64,000 nt of DNA from Paenirhodobacter hankyongi (GCF_003664585.1 NZ_RCHI01000002.1:124001-188000); one strand, 5' to 3'. Shown: positions 46,833 through 56,296, counted from the first letter of the stretch. Made by a program: numbers and translations. The notes: generated by a model not told the origin, from the sequence alone.

Positions 46833-47662
46833 CGCCCGGCCTTGTCGCCCGCCAGCAGCTCGAAGGTGCCCAGCACCTCGGCCAGCCGATGCGCGGCCGA
46901 GCCGGGGCGCAGCGGCTTCTGCTGGCTTTCATGCGGCTTCCAGCCGGTCAGCCAGACCATGTCGAAGGTCGCCCGCACCCGGCCGTCCGGCTCGGCGAAA
47001 TTCTCGGCATAGTGGCGCAGCGCCTCGGCCATCACCGCGCGACGGGTGAAATGGCGCGGCCGCGCGCTCAGCGCGTTGGTCTCGCCCATGGCGCGCAGAT
47101 CGGTCAGCAGCCGCAGCGGGTCGGGATAGGTGACCTTGCGGATCACGCTGTCGGCGACCGGCAGCGCGAGCCCCGCGCGCTGGATCAGCGCGCCGAGGTC
47201 GCGGATCTCGCCCATCGGCAGCACCCGCGGGCTGAGCCCGCCGGTGACGGCGATCTCGGCCTCGCCCAGTGCCGCACGCAGCTCGGTCAGGGTCTGGCCG
47301 CCGAACATCACCGCGATGAACAGCCCGTCGGGCCGCAGCGCGCGCGCCGCCTGCACCATCTGCCCGACGATGTCGTTCGACCAGTGCAGGCACAGCGCAT
47401 GGACGACAAGGTCATGCGCGCCGGGGTCGAGGCTCAGCACCTCGTCATCGGCGACGACCTTTGCCCCGGGCAGCACGGCACGCCAGGGACCCGGGAAATT
47501 CGTCACCAGGGCCGGGTCCGTAAACGTTCTGTTAACCTCGAGCAGCCTCTCCTGAAGTTCGGCGGCGGCATCCTCGTGCAGGAACAGCGCGGGCTCTGCG
47601 GCGGCGCGGCGGCGGTGGCGCGTCAGCGCGTCTCGATCGGTCAGGGGGAGCGGCGTGGTCAT
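46829..47662 (-). CDS. SAM-dependent methyltransferase (BioC/NDUFAF5-like)
   Basis: A 277-residue class I methyltransferase-like protein. It resembles the NDUFAF5/BioC-like proteins of alphaproteobacteria, seen in the segments LTRHRRRAAAEPALFLHEDA, VHALCLHWSNDIVGQMVQAA and LRPDGLFIAVMFGGQTLTEL; the SAM-binding GxGxG loop is poorly conserved. Its actual reaction is not known; mitochondrial NDUFAF5 hydroxylates a complex I arginine. Its ATG at 47662 overlaps the divergent comF start, and its TAA shares a TTAG with otsA. Confidence 0.82.
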   Translation of the reverse strand: MTTPLPLTDRDALTRHRRRAAAEPALFLHEDAAAELQERLLEVNRTFTDPALVTNFPGPWRAVLPGAKVVADDEVLSLDPGAHDLVVHALCLHWSNDIVGQMVQAARALRPDGLFIAVMFGGQTLTELRAALGEAEIAVTGGLSPRVLPMGEIRDLGALIQRAGLALPVADSVIRKVTYPDPLRLLTDLRAMGETNALSARPRHFTRRAVMAEALRHYAENFAEPDGRVRATFDMVWLTGWKPHESQQKPLRPGSAAHRLAEVLGTFELLAGDKAGR

Positions 47663-48434
47663 GATGGGGCCGGAGATTACGGCGATCCGCGAACGGATGC
47701 CAGCGGCGATCCGCGCCATGGCGCTGCAGCTGCTGCATGTCGTGCTGCCACCGCGCTGCATCGCCTGCGGCGCGGCGGTGGCCACCGACTTCGGCCTGTG
47801 CGGCCCATGCTGGAGCGAGACCGGCTTCATCACCGGGCTGGCCTGTGACGCCTGCGGCGCACCGCTGCCGGGCGAGGCCGAGGGACAGGTCCAGTGCGAC
47901 GATTGCCTTGCCACGCCGCGGCCCTGGGCGCAGGGGCGCGCGGCACTGCACTATGCCGGCACCGGGCGGCAGCTGGTGCTGGCGCTGAAACACGGCGACC
48001 GGCTTGACCTGGCGCGCCCGCTCGGCGGCTGGCTCGCCCGCGCCGCGGCGCCACTGCTGAGCGCCGAGACGATCGTCGCCCCGGTGCCGCTGCACCGGCT
48101 GCGGCTGATCCGGCGGCGCTACAATCAGGCGGCGCTGCTGTCGCGCGAGGTGGCGCGGGCGGCGGGGGGCAGGCATCTGCCCGACCTGCTGGTGCGCCTG
48201 CGCGCCACGCCCAGCCAGGACGGCCGCAGCCCTGCCGAACGCTTCGCCAATCTCGACGGCGCGCTCGCCGTGCGGGCACGCCACGCCGCCGCGATCGCCG
48301 GCCGGCCGGTGCTGATCGTCGATGACGTGATGACCACCGGCGCCACCCTTGCCGCCGCGGCGCAGGCGGTGCTGGAGGCCGGCGCGGCACGGGTTTCGGT
48401 CGCGGCACTGGCGCGCGTTGCGAAAGACGCCTAA
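47661..48434 (+). CDS. ComF-family phosphoribosyltransferase-like protein
   Basis: About 257 residues (from the ATG at 47661; GTG at 47655 and ATG at 47718 are alternatives). A cysteine zinc-ribbon pair (PRCIACGAAV, CGPCW, CDACG) precedes a type I PRTase domain with VLIVDDVMTTGATLAAAAQ. ComF proteins take part in DNA uptake in naturally competent bacteria, but similar genes occur in many species with no known role. It begins the comF-grxC-nitrilase-marR cluster. The start overlaps the start of the divergent methyltransferase, so their promoters must lie within the opposing coding regions. Confidence 0.88.
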   Translation: MMGPEITAIRERMPAAIRAMALQLLHVVLPPRCIACGAAVATDFGLCGPCWSETGFITGLACDACGAPLPGEAEGQVQCDDCLATPRPWAQGRAALHYAGTGRQLVLALKHGDRLDLARPLGGWLARAAAPLLSAETIVAPVPLHRLRLIRRRYNQAALLSREVARAAGGRHLPDLLVRLRATPSQDGRSPAERFANLDGALAVRARHAAAIAGRPVLIVDDVMTTGATLAAAAQAVLEAGAARVSVAALARVAKDA

Positions 48435-48469
48435 ATCCCTCTAATCTGCCCGGACCGGAGGGATTGCCC

Positions 48470-48730
48470 ATGAAACGCGTCGAGATCTACACCACCCGCA
48501 CCTGCCCCTATTGCATCGCCGCCAAGGCGCTGCTGACGAAGAAGGGCGTGACCTTCGAGGAGACCGACGTCGGCGCCGATCCGTCGCTGCGCAGCGCGAT
48601 GATGGCGCGGGCGAACGGCCGGCGCACGGTGCCGCAGATCTTCATCGGCGGCGCGCATGTCGGCGGCTGCGACGATCTGCATGCGCTTGACGCGGCGGGC
48701 AAGCTCGACGCGATGCTGGCCGACGCATGA
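48470..48730 (+). CDS. grxC: Glutaredoxin 3
   Basis: An 86-residue thioredoxin-fold glutathione-dependent oxidoreductase. The active site is TCPYC (about residues 11-15), with the cis-proline TVPQIFIGG and GGCDDLHALDAAG at the C-terminus. GGAGGG upstream fixes the ATG at 48470. Its stop overlaps the start of the next gene in ATGA. Confidence 0.95.
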   Translation: MKRVEIYTTRTCPYCIAAKALLTKKGVTFEETDVGADPSLRSAMMARANGRRTVPQIFIGGAHVGGCDDLHALDAAGKLDAMLADA

Positions 48731-49569
48731 AGGCCGCTCTTGTCCAGCTGTCGGTCAGCGACGATCCGGCGGCCAACCTGCCGGTCACGCTGGCTTTCAT
48801 CCGCGAGGCCGCGGCCGCCGGCGCCAGCTTCGTGCTGACCCCCGAATGCACCAACCTGCTGTCCTCGGACCGCGGCTGGCAGCGCGAGGTGCTGTGCCAC
48901 GAGGAAGACGACCCGACCCTTGCCGCGCTGCGCGCCGAGGCCGCGGCGCTTGGCATCACGCTGCTGATCGGCTCGCTCGGGTTGAAGACGCATGACGCCG
49001 ATGGCCGCTTCGCCAACCGCTCGTTCCTGATCGGCCCCTCGGGCGCGATCGTCGCGCGCTATGACAAGATCCACATGTTCGACGTCGATGTCTCGGAAAC
49101 CGAGAAATACCGCGAATCGGAGGGCTATCGCCCCGGCACGCGGGCGGTGGTGGCCGACGCAGGATTCGCGAAGATCGGCATGGCGATCTGCTATGACCTG
49201 CGCTTCCCGCAGCTGTTCCGCCGCAGCGCGAAGGGTGGCGCACAGATCCTGACGCTGCCCGCCGCCTTCAACGACACCACGGGCGCGGCGCATTGGGAAA
49301 GCCTGATCCGCGCCCGCGCGATCGAGAACACCTGCTTCGTCCTTGCCCCCGCGCAATGCGGCGCCCATGCCGTGCATGACGCCACCCCTGGCCAGCGGCT
49401 GCGCCGCACCTGGGGCCACAGCCTGGCCGTCGCCCCCTGGGGCGAGGTGCTGGCCGATGGCGGCGAGGCGCCCGGGGTGACGCTGGTCGAGATCGACATG
49501 GCGCGCGTCGCCGAGGCCCGCGGCCGCGTGCCCTCGCTGTCCCACGACCGCGACTTCGAGGGCCCATGA
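48727..49569 (+). CDS. Carbon-nitrogen hydrolase (Nit/nitrilase superfamily)
   Basis: A 280-residue amidase-like enzyme. The catalytic triad is visible as Glu in LTPECTNLL, Lys in YDKIHMFDVDV and Cys in GMAICYDLRFP. The arrangement resembles Nit1/Nit2, which hydrolyse deaminated glutathione; its place right after a glutaredoxin gene fits that role but is only inference. It starts and ends with ATGA overlaps with grxC and marR, making a tight operon. Confidence 0.9.
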   Translation: MKAALVQLSVSDDPAANLPVTLAFIREAAAAGASFVLTPECTNLLSSDRGWQREVLCHEEDDPTLAALRAEAAALGITLLIGSLGLKTHDADGRFANRSFLIGPSGAIVARYDKIHMFDVDVSETEKYRESEGYRPGTRAVVADAGFAKIGMAICYDLRFPQLFRRSAKGGAQILTLPAAFNDTTGAAHWESLIRARAIENTCFVLAPAQCGAHAVHDATPGQRLRRTWGHSLAVAPWGEVLADGGEAPGVTLVEIDMARVAEARGRVPSLSHDRDFEGP

Positions 49570-50006
49570 ACGACGGCTCGGATCCTCTGGCCGCCTCGCT
49601 TTTCGCCGAGGTCTTCATGGTCGACCAGCTTGCCCGCAACACGGTGAGCCGGGCGCTGCCACGCGGCATGGAGATCTCGCATTTCTCGGTGCTGAACCAT
49701 CTCGCCCATATCGGCGAGGAGCGCACCCCCGCGCAGCTCGCCGCGACCTTTCACGTCACCCGCGGCGCGATGACCAACACGCTGTCGAAGCTTGAATGGG
49801 CGGGGCATGTGCATATCCGCCCCGACTGGGACGATGCGCGGCGCAAGTTCGTCTCGATCTCGCCCGCCGGGCGGCATGCCCGCGACGCGGCGCTGGCGGC
49901 CTTCATGCCGGTGATCGCGGATGTGGTGCGCTCGGTCGGGCCGGAGAAGGTGCGGGCGGTGCTGCCGGTGCTGCGCGAGCTGCGCGCGCATCTCGAGGAC
50001 GGCTGA
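49566..50006 (+). CDS. MarR-family transcriptional regulator
   Basis: A 146-residue winged-helix protein. The recognition region is TPAQLAATFHVTRGAMTNTL with the wing around DWDDARRKFVSISPAG. It is the last gene of the comF-grxC-nitrilase unit and may respond to a redox or phenolic ligand; the target is unknown. A convergent-junction repeat follows. Confidence 0.9.
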   Translation: MNDGSDPLAASLFAEVFMVDQLARNTVSRALPRGMEISHFSVLNHLAHIGEERTPAQLAATFHVTRGAMTNTLSKLEWAGHVHIRPDWDDARRKFVSISPAGRHARDAALAAFMPVIADVVRSVGPEKVRAVLPVLRELRAHLEDG

Positions 50007-50025
50007 GCGGGATCGGGTGGATCGC

Positions 50026-50080
50026 GCCGGGGGCTGCGCGCCCCCGGACCCCCGCGAGGTATTTCAGGCAAGATGAAAAG
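50026..50080 (+). repeat. Convergent-junction repeat, copy D
   Basis: CCGGGGGCTGCGCGCCCCCGG-type hairpin plus a tail containing CGCGAGGTATTTCAGGCAAG and ATGAAAA, close to copies A1 and B1. It lies between marR and the converging ccrM. Confidence 0.75.
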
Positions 50081-50096
50081 TGCGGCGGCCCTTGGC

Positions 50097-50125
50097 CAAA
50101 AGACCCCGCCGAGCGAACGGCGGGG
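50097..50125 (-). terminator. Terminator of ccrM
   Basis: CCCCGCCG/CGGCGGGG stem with a six-base loop followed on the minus strand by TCTTTT, about 55 bases after the ccrM stop. Confidence 0.65.
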
Positions 50126-50179
50126 CAAGGTCGTACCCGCGGGCGGACCACGGGCACTGGCGGTAACCCGTGATCGGGA

Positions 50180-51349
<1,170 letters not shown>

Positions 51350-51357
51350 TCAAACAT

Positions 51358-51396
51358 GAGTCAAAGGCGATTCCCCGTCAAATTCTTTTTTGAATC
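51358..51396. promoter_or_regulatory. Cluster of three GANTC methylation sites upstream of ccrM
   Basis: GAGTC (51358-51362), GATTC (51369-51373) and GAATC (51392-51396) fall within 39 bases of the ccrM upstream region. CcrM is known to methylate GANTC and to be regulated through GANTC sites in its own promoter in Caulobacter, so these could give feedback on ccrM. The last site overlaps the rnhB stop. Confidence 0.6.
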
Positions 51397-52030
51397 AAGC
51401 ACTTACAGATTTCGCTTGGCACAAGATGTTGTGTACTGGCTTGAACGAACGCCTATGAACGGGGGTCACGCCAAGATCTAGAAGGGCCTGCAGGTGATCC
51501 CGTGTCGGGTAGCCCGCATTCCGTTCCCAGCCATAGCCGGGGTATTGTTGCGCCAAGCCCACCATGAGCGCATCGCGTGCTTCCTTGGCCAGGATCGAGG
51601 CCGCCGCGATCGAGACGGAGCGCCCGTCCCCCTTCACGATCGCCTCGGCCGAGACCCCAAGATCTTGTGGCAAGCGGTTTCCGTCCACAAGAACATGATC
51701 GGGCAGCCGCCGCAGCCCGGCGACGGCGCGGCACATCGCCAGATGGCTTGCGCGCAGGATGTTGAGGCTGTCGATCTCCTCGACGCTGGCGTGGGCCACG
51801 CACCAGTCGGCGGAGGCGGTGATCTCCTCGACCAGCGCGGCGCGGCGCTTCGCCGTCAGCTTCTTCGAATCGTTCAGCCCCTCGGGGATGCGCGCAGGAT
51901 CGAGAATCACCGCGGCGGCGGTGACCGGGCCGCACAGCGGGCCGCGGCCGACCTCGTCGGTACCGGCGATACGGAGCAGGCCGCGCGCCTGCGCCGCCAG
52001 CTCGAAGGAATAATCGGGTGCCTGTGTCAT
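51395..52030 (-). CDS. rnhB: Ribonuclease HII
   Basis: A 211-residue nuclease that removes ribonucleotides and RNA primers from DNA. The catalytic block is [20 protein letters not shown] with the DE pair, with further acidic residues in [15 protein letters not shown] and [10 protein letters not shown]; the C-terminal part has [17 protein letters not shown]. The ATG at 52030 gives the standard N-terminus; upstream frame is non-coding. ccrM is 111 bases downstream on the same strand. Confidence 0.93.
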   Translation of the reverse strand: MTQAPDYSFELAAQARGLLRIAGTDEVGRGPLCGPVTAAAVILDPARIPEGLNDSKKLTAKRRAALVEEITASADWCVAHASVEEIDSLNILRASHLAMCRAVAGLRRLPDHVLVDGNRLPQDLGVSAEAIVKGDGRSVSIAAASILAKEARDALMVGLAQQYPGYGWERNAGYPTRDHLQALLDLGVTPVHRRSFKPVHNILCQAKSVSA

Positions 52031-52112
52031 GGCCCCGTCCTGCCCGTTCAGCCCCTGCCGCGCAACGGAAAAGGGCGGGGATCCCCCCGCCCTCTCGCCG
52101 CAGTCGGCCGAC

Positions 52113-52634
52113 TCAGTACCGGCCGATGCGGAACCCGCGGTCCTCGAGGCAGTTGCGGCCATAGACGCGCTCGCGCCCGCCACGGTCGGTGAGCAGGTCG
52201 AAGGCGCAGCTGCGCGGCAGCTCGACCCGGCCAAGCGCGCGCTGCGCACACCTGCCGTCGATCACCTCGCGGCGGCCGTCCCGGGTGCGCACCTGCATCA
52301 GGCAGCTGCCCGGGACGGAATTGCGCGAGGGGGAATAGGCGCGGCGATCGTCCCGGTCATAGTGGTCGTCCCGGTCATAGCGGTCGTGGCCGCCGCCGTA
52401 ATATCCGGCGGGCGGCGCATAGACCGGGGCCGGCGCGGCACGGCGGCGGTCCTTGTCCTTGTCGATCTCGTTCAGCAGCAGCGCCGCGGCGCCGAGGCCG
52501 ACGACCCAGCCGAGCGCCTGCCGGCCGTCATCGCTGAGCGCGGCGGCCGGGCTGGCGGTGGTGGCGAGAGCGCCGAGCCCCACCGCGGCAGCGGTGATGG
52601 CGGCGGTCAGGCGGGTGCGGAAAACTCCGGTCAT
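52113..52634 (-). CDS. Exported protein with Asp/Arg/Tyr repeats, unknown function
   Basis: A 173-residue predicted secreted protein. A signal peptide (up to about residue 32, ending SPAAALS) is followed by a hydrophobic stretch ([16 protein letters not shown]), a low-complexity charged part with tandem [11 protein letters not shown] repeats, and a C-terminal part with four cysteines (GSCLMQV, GRCAQR, RSCAFDL, RNCLEDR) that could form two disulfides. I do not recognise its family. It lies about 80 bases upstream of rnhB on the same strand and is divergent from the small exported protein at 52797. Confidence 0.75.
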   Translation of the reverse strand: MTGVFRTRLTAAITAAAVGLGALATTASPAAALSDDGRQALGWVVGLGAAALLLNEIDKDKDRRRAAPAPVYAPPAGYYGGGHDRYDRDDHYDRDDRRAYSPSRNSVPGSCLMQVRTRDGRREVIDGRCAQRALGRVELPRSCAFDLLTDRGGRERVYGRNCLEDRGFRIGRY

Positions 52635-52723
52635 GGGATCTGTCCTGGCTGATGCGGGAGGGCCCGCAGTTGCGATGCCTCACCCTTGGCCAGAGCCCCT
52701 CCGCCGCGCAATATCAGCCCCCG

Positions 52724-52736
52724 GTTATCCGATAAC
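52724..52736. promoter_or_regulatory. Palindrome upstream of the small exported protein gene
   Basis: GTTATC-C-GATAAC, a perfect six-base palindrome in the divergent region between the exported proteins at 52113 and 52797. It has the look of a dimeric regulator site; the regulator is unknown. Confidence 0.4.
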
Positions 52737-52796
52737 AACGGGCGCAAACCCCTTTTGTCATTGCATAACCCCGCATCCCATCGCAGCCTGTCAGGC

Positions 52797-53090
52797 ATGA
52801 TGACACACGCGCTCTCCGCCCTTGCCATTGCCCTTGCCGTGCTGGTCGCCGCCCCGGCGCAGGCGCAGTGCTTTGCCGATTACAAGGCCAAGCGGGACGA
52901 TCCGCTGCGCCTGCACTACGGCGTGGCGCAGCTGCCCGACAATGCCTGCACGAAACAGGCGGCCTCCCGCGCATTGGCGCCGCGACTGGCGCGAGACGGC
53001 TGGACGCTGCTCAACATCGTGTCCATTTTCGGGCCCGAAGGACTCGAGCAGAGGAAAGCCAGTGCCGGACCATACTTCCTCCGTTACTGA
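52797..53090 (+). CDS. Small exported protein, unknown function
   Basis: A 97-residue protein with a clear Sec signal (MMTHALSALAIALAVLVAAP, then AQA before Gln/Cys) and a soluble remainder containing two cysteines (QCFADYK and NACTKQ). No family is recognised. Its last 29 bases overlap the start of the membrane winged-helix gene, so the two are probably co-translated. Such an arrangement resembles small periplasmic partners of membrane regulators, but that is inference. Confidence 0.7.
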   Translation: MMTHALSALAIALAVLVAAPAQAQCFADYKAKRDDPLRLHYGVAQLPDNACTKQAASRALAPRLARDGWTLLNIVSIFGPEGLEQRKASAGPYFLRY

Positions 53091-53766
53091 GGGGCTGAAG
53101 ACCGGCGCCCGCGCGGTGACCTGGGGGGTGGCGGGCATCACCGCGATCCTCGGTCTTGCCGCCGCACTGCTGTTCCTGTCGCTGCCCGACGCCGATGCCT
53201 TCAACGCGCGCGTCGAGCAGATCTTCGTGCAGAACGATGCCCTGACCGACCCGACGCAGCTGCGCCTGCTCGAGGTGCTGGGCCAGTCCGGCACCGCCTT
53301 TTCCGAGATGCTGACCTCCTATCGGATCATCATCTTCATCCTGCTGGTCTTTGCCACCGCGCTGATGGTGGCGGCCCTGGTGCTGCTTTTGACCATCGTC
53401 GGGCTGAACCGGCGCATGGGCGAGATCCGCCGCACCGGGATCGAGGTGCAGAGCCTGCGCATCCGCCGCGCCGAGAATGCGGTGATGCTGAACGACATGG
53501 CCTTCTCGCTGACCCCCGCCGCGATCGAGACCTTGGCCGTGCTGGCCGAGGCGCGGATGGATGACGACATCCTCACCGGCGCGCAGATCGAATCGGTGAT
53601 CTCGGGCAAGCCCGAGGCCGAGTGCGACGAGGCCGCCGGCGCCACAAGGATCAAGCGGCTGCGCGACGGGCTCGGCAACGCGCTTGTCTCGGAACTGCTT
53701 GTCAGGAACATTTCACGCAAGGGTTACACTCTGGCGGTAGCCAAGGACGCGCTGCGGGTCGACTGA
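53062..53766 (+). CDS. Membrane protein with C-terminal OmpR-type winged helix
   Basis: A 234-residue protein. The GTG at 53062 with an AGAGGAAAG site about 4 bases before it is preferred; the frame is open upstream but overlaps the previous gene. Segments: TM1 (about 20-40), a periplasmic loop (about 41-88), TM2 (about 88-114), then a cytosolic linker (NRRMGEIRR) and a domain at about 145-228 with FSLTPAAIETLAVLAEA and TRIKRLRDGLGN, ending in SRKGYTLAV. That end matches the recognition helix and wing of OmpR/PhoB-type transcription factors (compare RxLRxKL, then RGxGYxL). Domain order is the reverse of ToxR. Function is not established. Confidence 0.7.
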   Translation: MPDHTSSVTEGLKTGARAVTWGVAGITAILGLAAALLFLSLPDADAFNARVEQIFVQNDALTDPTQLRLLEVLGQSGTAFSEMLTSYRIIIFILLVFATALMVAALVLLLTIVGLNRRMGEIRRTGIEVQSLRIRRAENAVMLNDMAFSLTPAAIETLAVLAEARMDDDILTGAQIESVISGKPEAECDEAAGATRIKRLRDGLGNALVSELLVRNISRKGYTLAVAKDALRVD

Positions 53767-53772
53767 GTTTTC

Positions 53773-53804
53773 CTTGCGAAGGCAGGGGCGGGGGCCTATA
53801 TCGC
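53773..53804 (+). promoter_or_regulatory. Candidate promoter of the nspC operon
   Basis: CTTG at 53773-53776, an 18-base spacer and CCTATATCGC at 53795-53804, about 30 bases before the nspC ATG. It has the same shape as the dnaK and hslO promoters but lacks the final G of the RpoH -10 extension, so a housekeeping promoter is equally likely. Confidence 0.5.
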
Positions 53805-53832
53805 GGCTTCACTTTGCCGCTTGGGGGGGCCC

Positions 53833-54927
53833 ATGATTCCGACACCCTTCTACCTGATCGACGAAGCGCGTCTCCTCGAGAACATGCGCAAGATCGCCGC
53901 CCTGCGCGAAGCGTCCGGGGCGAAGGCGCTGCTGGCGCTGAAATGCTTCGCGACCTGGTCGGCCTTCGACATCATGCGCCCCTGGATGGACGGCACCACC
54001 TCGTCCTCGCTCTACGAGCTGCGCCTTGGCCGCGAGAAGTTCGGCAAGGAAACCCACGCCTATTCCGTCGCCTGGTCCGACCGCGAGATCGACGAGGCCT
54101 GCGGTTACGCCGACAAGATCATCTTCAACACCACCGGCCAGCTGAAACGCTTCGAGGCGCAATCGGCCGGCATCCAGCGCGGTGTGCGGCTGAACCCGCG
54201 CTTCTCGACCTCCGGTTTCGATCTGGCCGACCCGGCGCGCCCGTTCTCGCGGCTTGGCGAGTGGGACATCGCGAAACTGCTCGACGTGGCCAGCCTGATC
54301 TCGGGCGTGATGATCCACTACAATTGCGAGAACCGCGACTTCGCGCTTTTCGATGAACAGCTCGGCCGGATCGAGCGCGACTTCGCACCGCTTCTGGAAA
54401 AGCTCGACTGGGTCAGCCTGGGCGGCGGCATCCATTTCACCGGCGAAAACTACCCGATCGAGGAACTGGCCGCGCGGCTGAAGGCGTTCTCCGAGCGCTT
54501 CGGCGTGCAGGTCTATCTGGAACCCGGCGAGGCCTCGATCACGCAATCGACCACGCTCGAGGTCTCGGTCCTCGACCTGCTCGAGAATGACAAGCAGATC
54601 GCCATCGTCGACAGCTCGATCGAGGCGCATATGCTCGACCTGCTGATCTACCGCGAAAGCGCGAAGCTGCCGCAGGACGGCGATTTCCCCTATCAGATCG
54701 CGGGCAAGAGCTGCCTGGCGGGCGACATCTTCGGCGAGGCGCGCTTTGCCGCGCCGCTGCAGGTCGGCGACCGGATCTCGGTGCGCGACGCGGCGGGCTA
54801 CACGATGGTCAAGAAGAACTGGTTCAACGGCGTCAACATGCCCTCGATCGCGATCCGTCGCGCCGATGGCACTGTCGAGCTGATCCGCGAATTCACCTAT
54901 GAGGATTACACCTCTTCCCTGTCCTGA
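53833..54927 (+). CDS. nspC: Carboxynorspermidine/carboxyspermidine decarboxylase
   Basis: A 364-residue PLP enzyme of the alanine racemase-like decarboxylase fold, which decarboxylates carboxy(nor)spermidine in polyamine synthesis. The PLP lysine is in ALLALKCFATWS; other conserved parts are LGGGIHFTGENYP and EPGEASITQSTTLEVSVLD; GKSCLAGDIFGEA carries the active-site cysteine-like segment. The ATG at 53833 starts the conserved region. It is 48 bases before the dehydrogenase that supplies its substrate. Confidence 0.92.
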   Translation: MIPTPFYLIDEARLLENMRKIAALREASGAKALLALKCFATWSAFDIMRPWMDGTTSSSLYELRLGREKFGKETHAYSVAWSDREIDEACGYADKIIFNTTGQLKRFEAQSAGIQRGVRLNPRFSTSGFDLADPARPFSRLGEWDIAKLLDVASLISGVMIHYNCENRDFALFDEQLGRIERDFAPLLEKLDWVSLGGGIHFTGENYPIEELAARLKAFSERFGVQVYLEPGEASITQSTTLEVSVLDLLENDKQIAIVDSSIEAHMLDLLIYRESAKLPQDGDFPYQIAGKSCLAGDIFGEARFAAPLQVGDRISVRDAAGYTMVKKNWFNGVNMPSIAIRRADGTVELIREFTYEDYTSSLS

Positions 54928-54975
54928 GGGGCTGAACACCCCCCTTCCCCTTGCTCGTGAAAGGAGCCAGCTGAA

Positions 54976-56211
54976 GTGAAAAAGAACGTGCTCATCATCG
55001 GTGCCGGCGGTGTGGCGCAAGTGGTCGCCCACAAATGCGCGCAGTCGAACGACATCCTGGGTGACCTGCACATCGCCTCGCGCACCAAGGCGAAATGCGA
55101 CGCGATCATTGCCTCGGTCCACGAGAAGAAGGCGATGAAAGTGCCGGGCACGTTCGAGGGACACGCCGTCGACGCGATGGACAGCGCCGCGGTCGCCGCG
55201 CTGATCCGCAAGACCGGCGCGGAAATCGTCATCAACGTCGGCTCCTCCTTCGTCAACATGACGGTGATGGACGCCTGCATCGAAACGGGCGCCGCCTATA
55301 TCGACACCGCGATCCACGAAGACCCGGCGAAGATCTGCGAGATCCCGCCGTGGTATGGCAATTACGAGTGGAAGAAGCGCGAGCTTTGCGCCGAGAAGGG
55401 CGTGACGGTGATCCTGGGCGCGGGCTTCGACCCCGGCGTGGTGAACGCCTATGCCCGCTTCGCCGCCGACGAATATCTCGACACTGTCACCGCGATCGAC
55501 ATCGTCGACATCAACGCGGGCAGCCACGGCCGCTATTTCGCGACGAACTTCGACCCCGAGATCAACTTCCGCGAGTTCACCGGCACGGTCTATTCCTGGC
55601 AGGGTGGCAAGTGGCAGGAAAACGCCATGTTCGAGGTGGGCAAGGAATGGGACCTGCCCGTCGTGGGCAAGCAGAAGGCCTATCTGTCGGGCCATGACGA
55701 GGTGCATTCGCTCTCGGCCAATTACCCGCAGGCCGACGTGCGCTTCTGGATGGGCTTCGGCGATCACTACATCAACGTCTTCACCGTGCTGAAGAACCTC
55801 GGCCTCTTGTCGGAACAGCCGGTGAAGACCGCCGAGGGGCTCGAGGTGGTGCCGCTGAAGGTGGTGAAGGCGGTGCTGCCCGATCCGGCCAGCCTGGCGC
55901 CGAACTACACCGGCAAGACCTGCATCGGCGACTATGTGAAGGGGCTGAAGGACGGCAAGGAGACCGAGGTCTTCGTCTATAACGTCGCCGATCACAAGGA
56001 AGCCTATGAGGAGGTCGGCTCGCAGGGCATCTCCTACACCGCGGGCGTGCCCGCGGTGGCGGCGGCGCTGATGGTGGCCGAGGGCACCTGGGACGTGCAC
56101 CGCATGGCGAACGTCGAGGAGCTGCCGGCGCGGCCCTTCCTCGAGCGTTTGGGCAAGATCGGCCTGCCGAGCCGGGTGATCGGCCCCGACGGCGTCGACG
56201 TCGCGATCTGA
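54976..56211 (+). CDS. Carboxynorspermidine dehydrogenase (saccharopine dehydrogenase-like)
   Basis: A 411-residue NAD(P)-dependent enzyme that condenses aspartate semialdehyde with a diamine to give carboxy(nor)spermidine. The N-terminal Rossmann motif is KKNVLIIGAGGVAQVVAHKC; GAGFDPGVVNAYARF and TAGVPAVAAALMVAEGTW are family marks. The start is GTG at 54976 with an AAAGGAG site. Together with nspC it forms the alternative spermidine route seen in many bacteria lacking S-adenosylmethionine decarboxylase. An intrinsic terminator follows. Confidence 0.92.
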   Translation: MKKNVLIIGAGGVAQVVAHKCAQSNDILGDLHIASRTKAKCDAIIASVHEKKAMKVPGTFEGHAVDAMDSAAVAALIRKTGAEIVINVGSSFVNMTVMDACIETGAAYIDTAIHEDPAKICEIPPWYGNYEWKKRELCAEKGVTVILGAGFDPGVVNAYARFAADEYLDTVTAIDIVDINAGSHGRYFATNFDPEINFREFTGTVYSWQGGKWQENAMFEVGKEWDLPVVGKQKAYLSGHDEVHSLSANYPQADVRFWMGFGDHYINVFTVLKNLGLLSEQPVKTAEGLEVVPLKVVKAVLPDPASLAPNYTGKTCIGDYVKGLKDGKETEVFVYNVADHKEAYEEVGSQGISYTAGVPAVAAALMVAEGTWDVHRMANVEELPARPFLERLGKIGLPSRVIGPDGVDVAI

Positions 56212-56234
56212 CCCCGCGCGACACATTGCAAATC

Positions 56235-56268
56235 ATCCCGGGCAGAGGCACTCTCGCCCGGGATTTTC
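56235..56268 (+). terminator. Terminator of the polyamine operon
   Basis: ATCCCGGGCAGAG/CTCTCGCCCGGGAT stem with a short loop, followed by TTTTCC, about 25 bases after the stop. Confidence 0.85.
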
Positions 56269-56296
56269 CTTCCCAGCGGCAGCCCGGACCTTCGCG

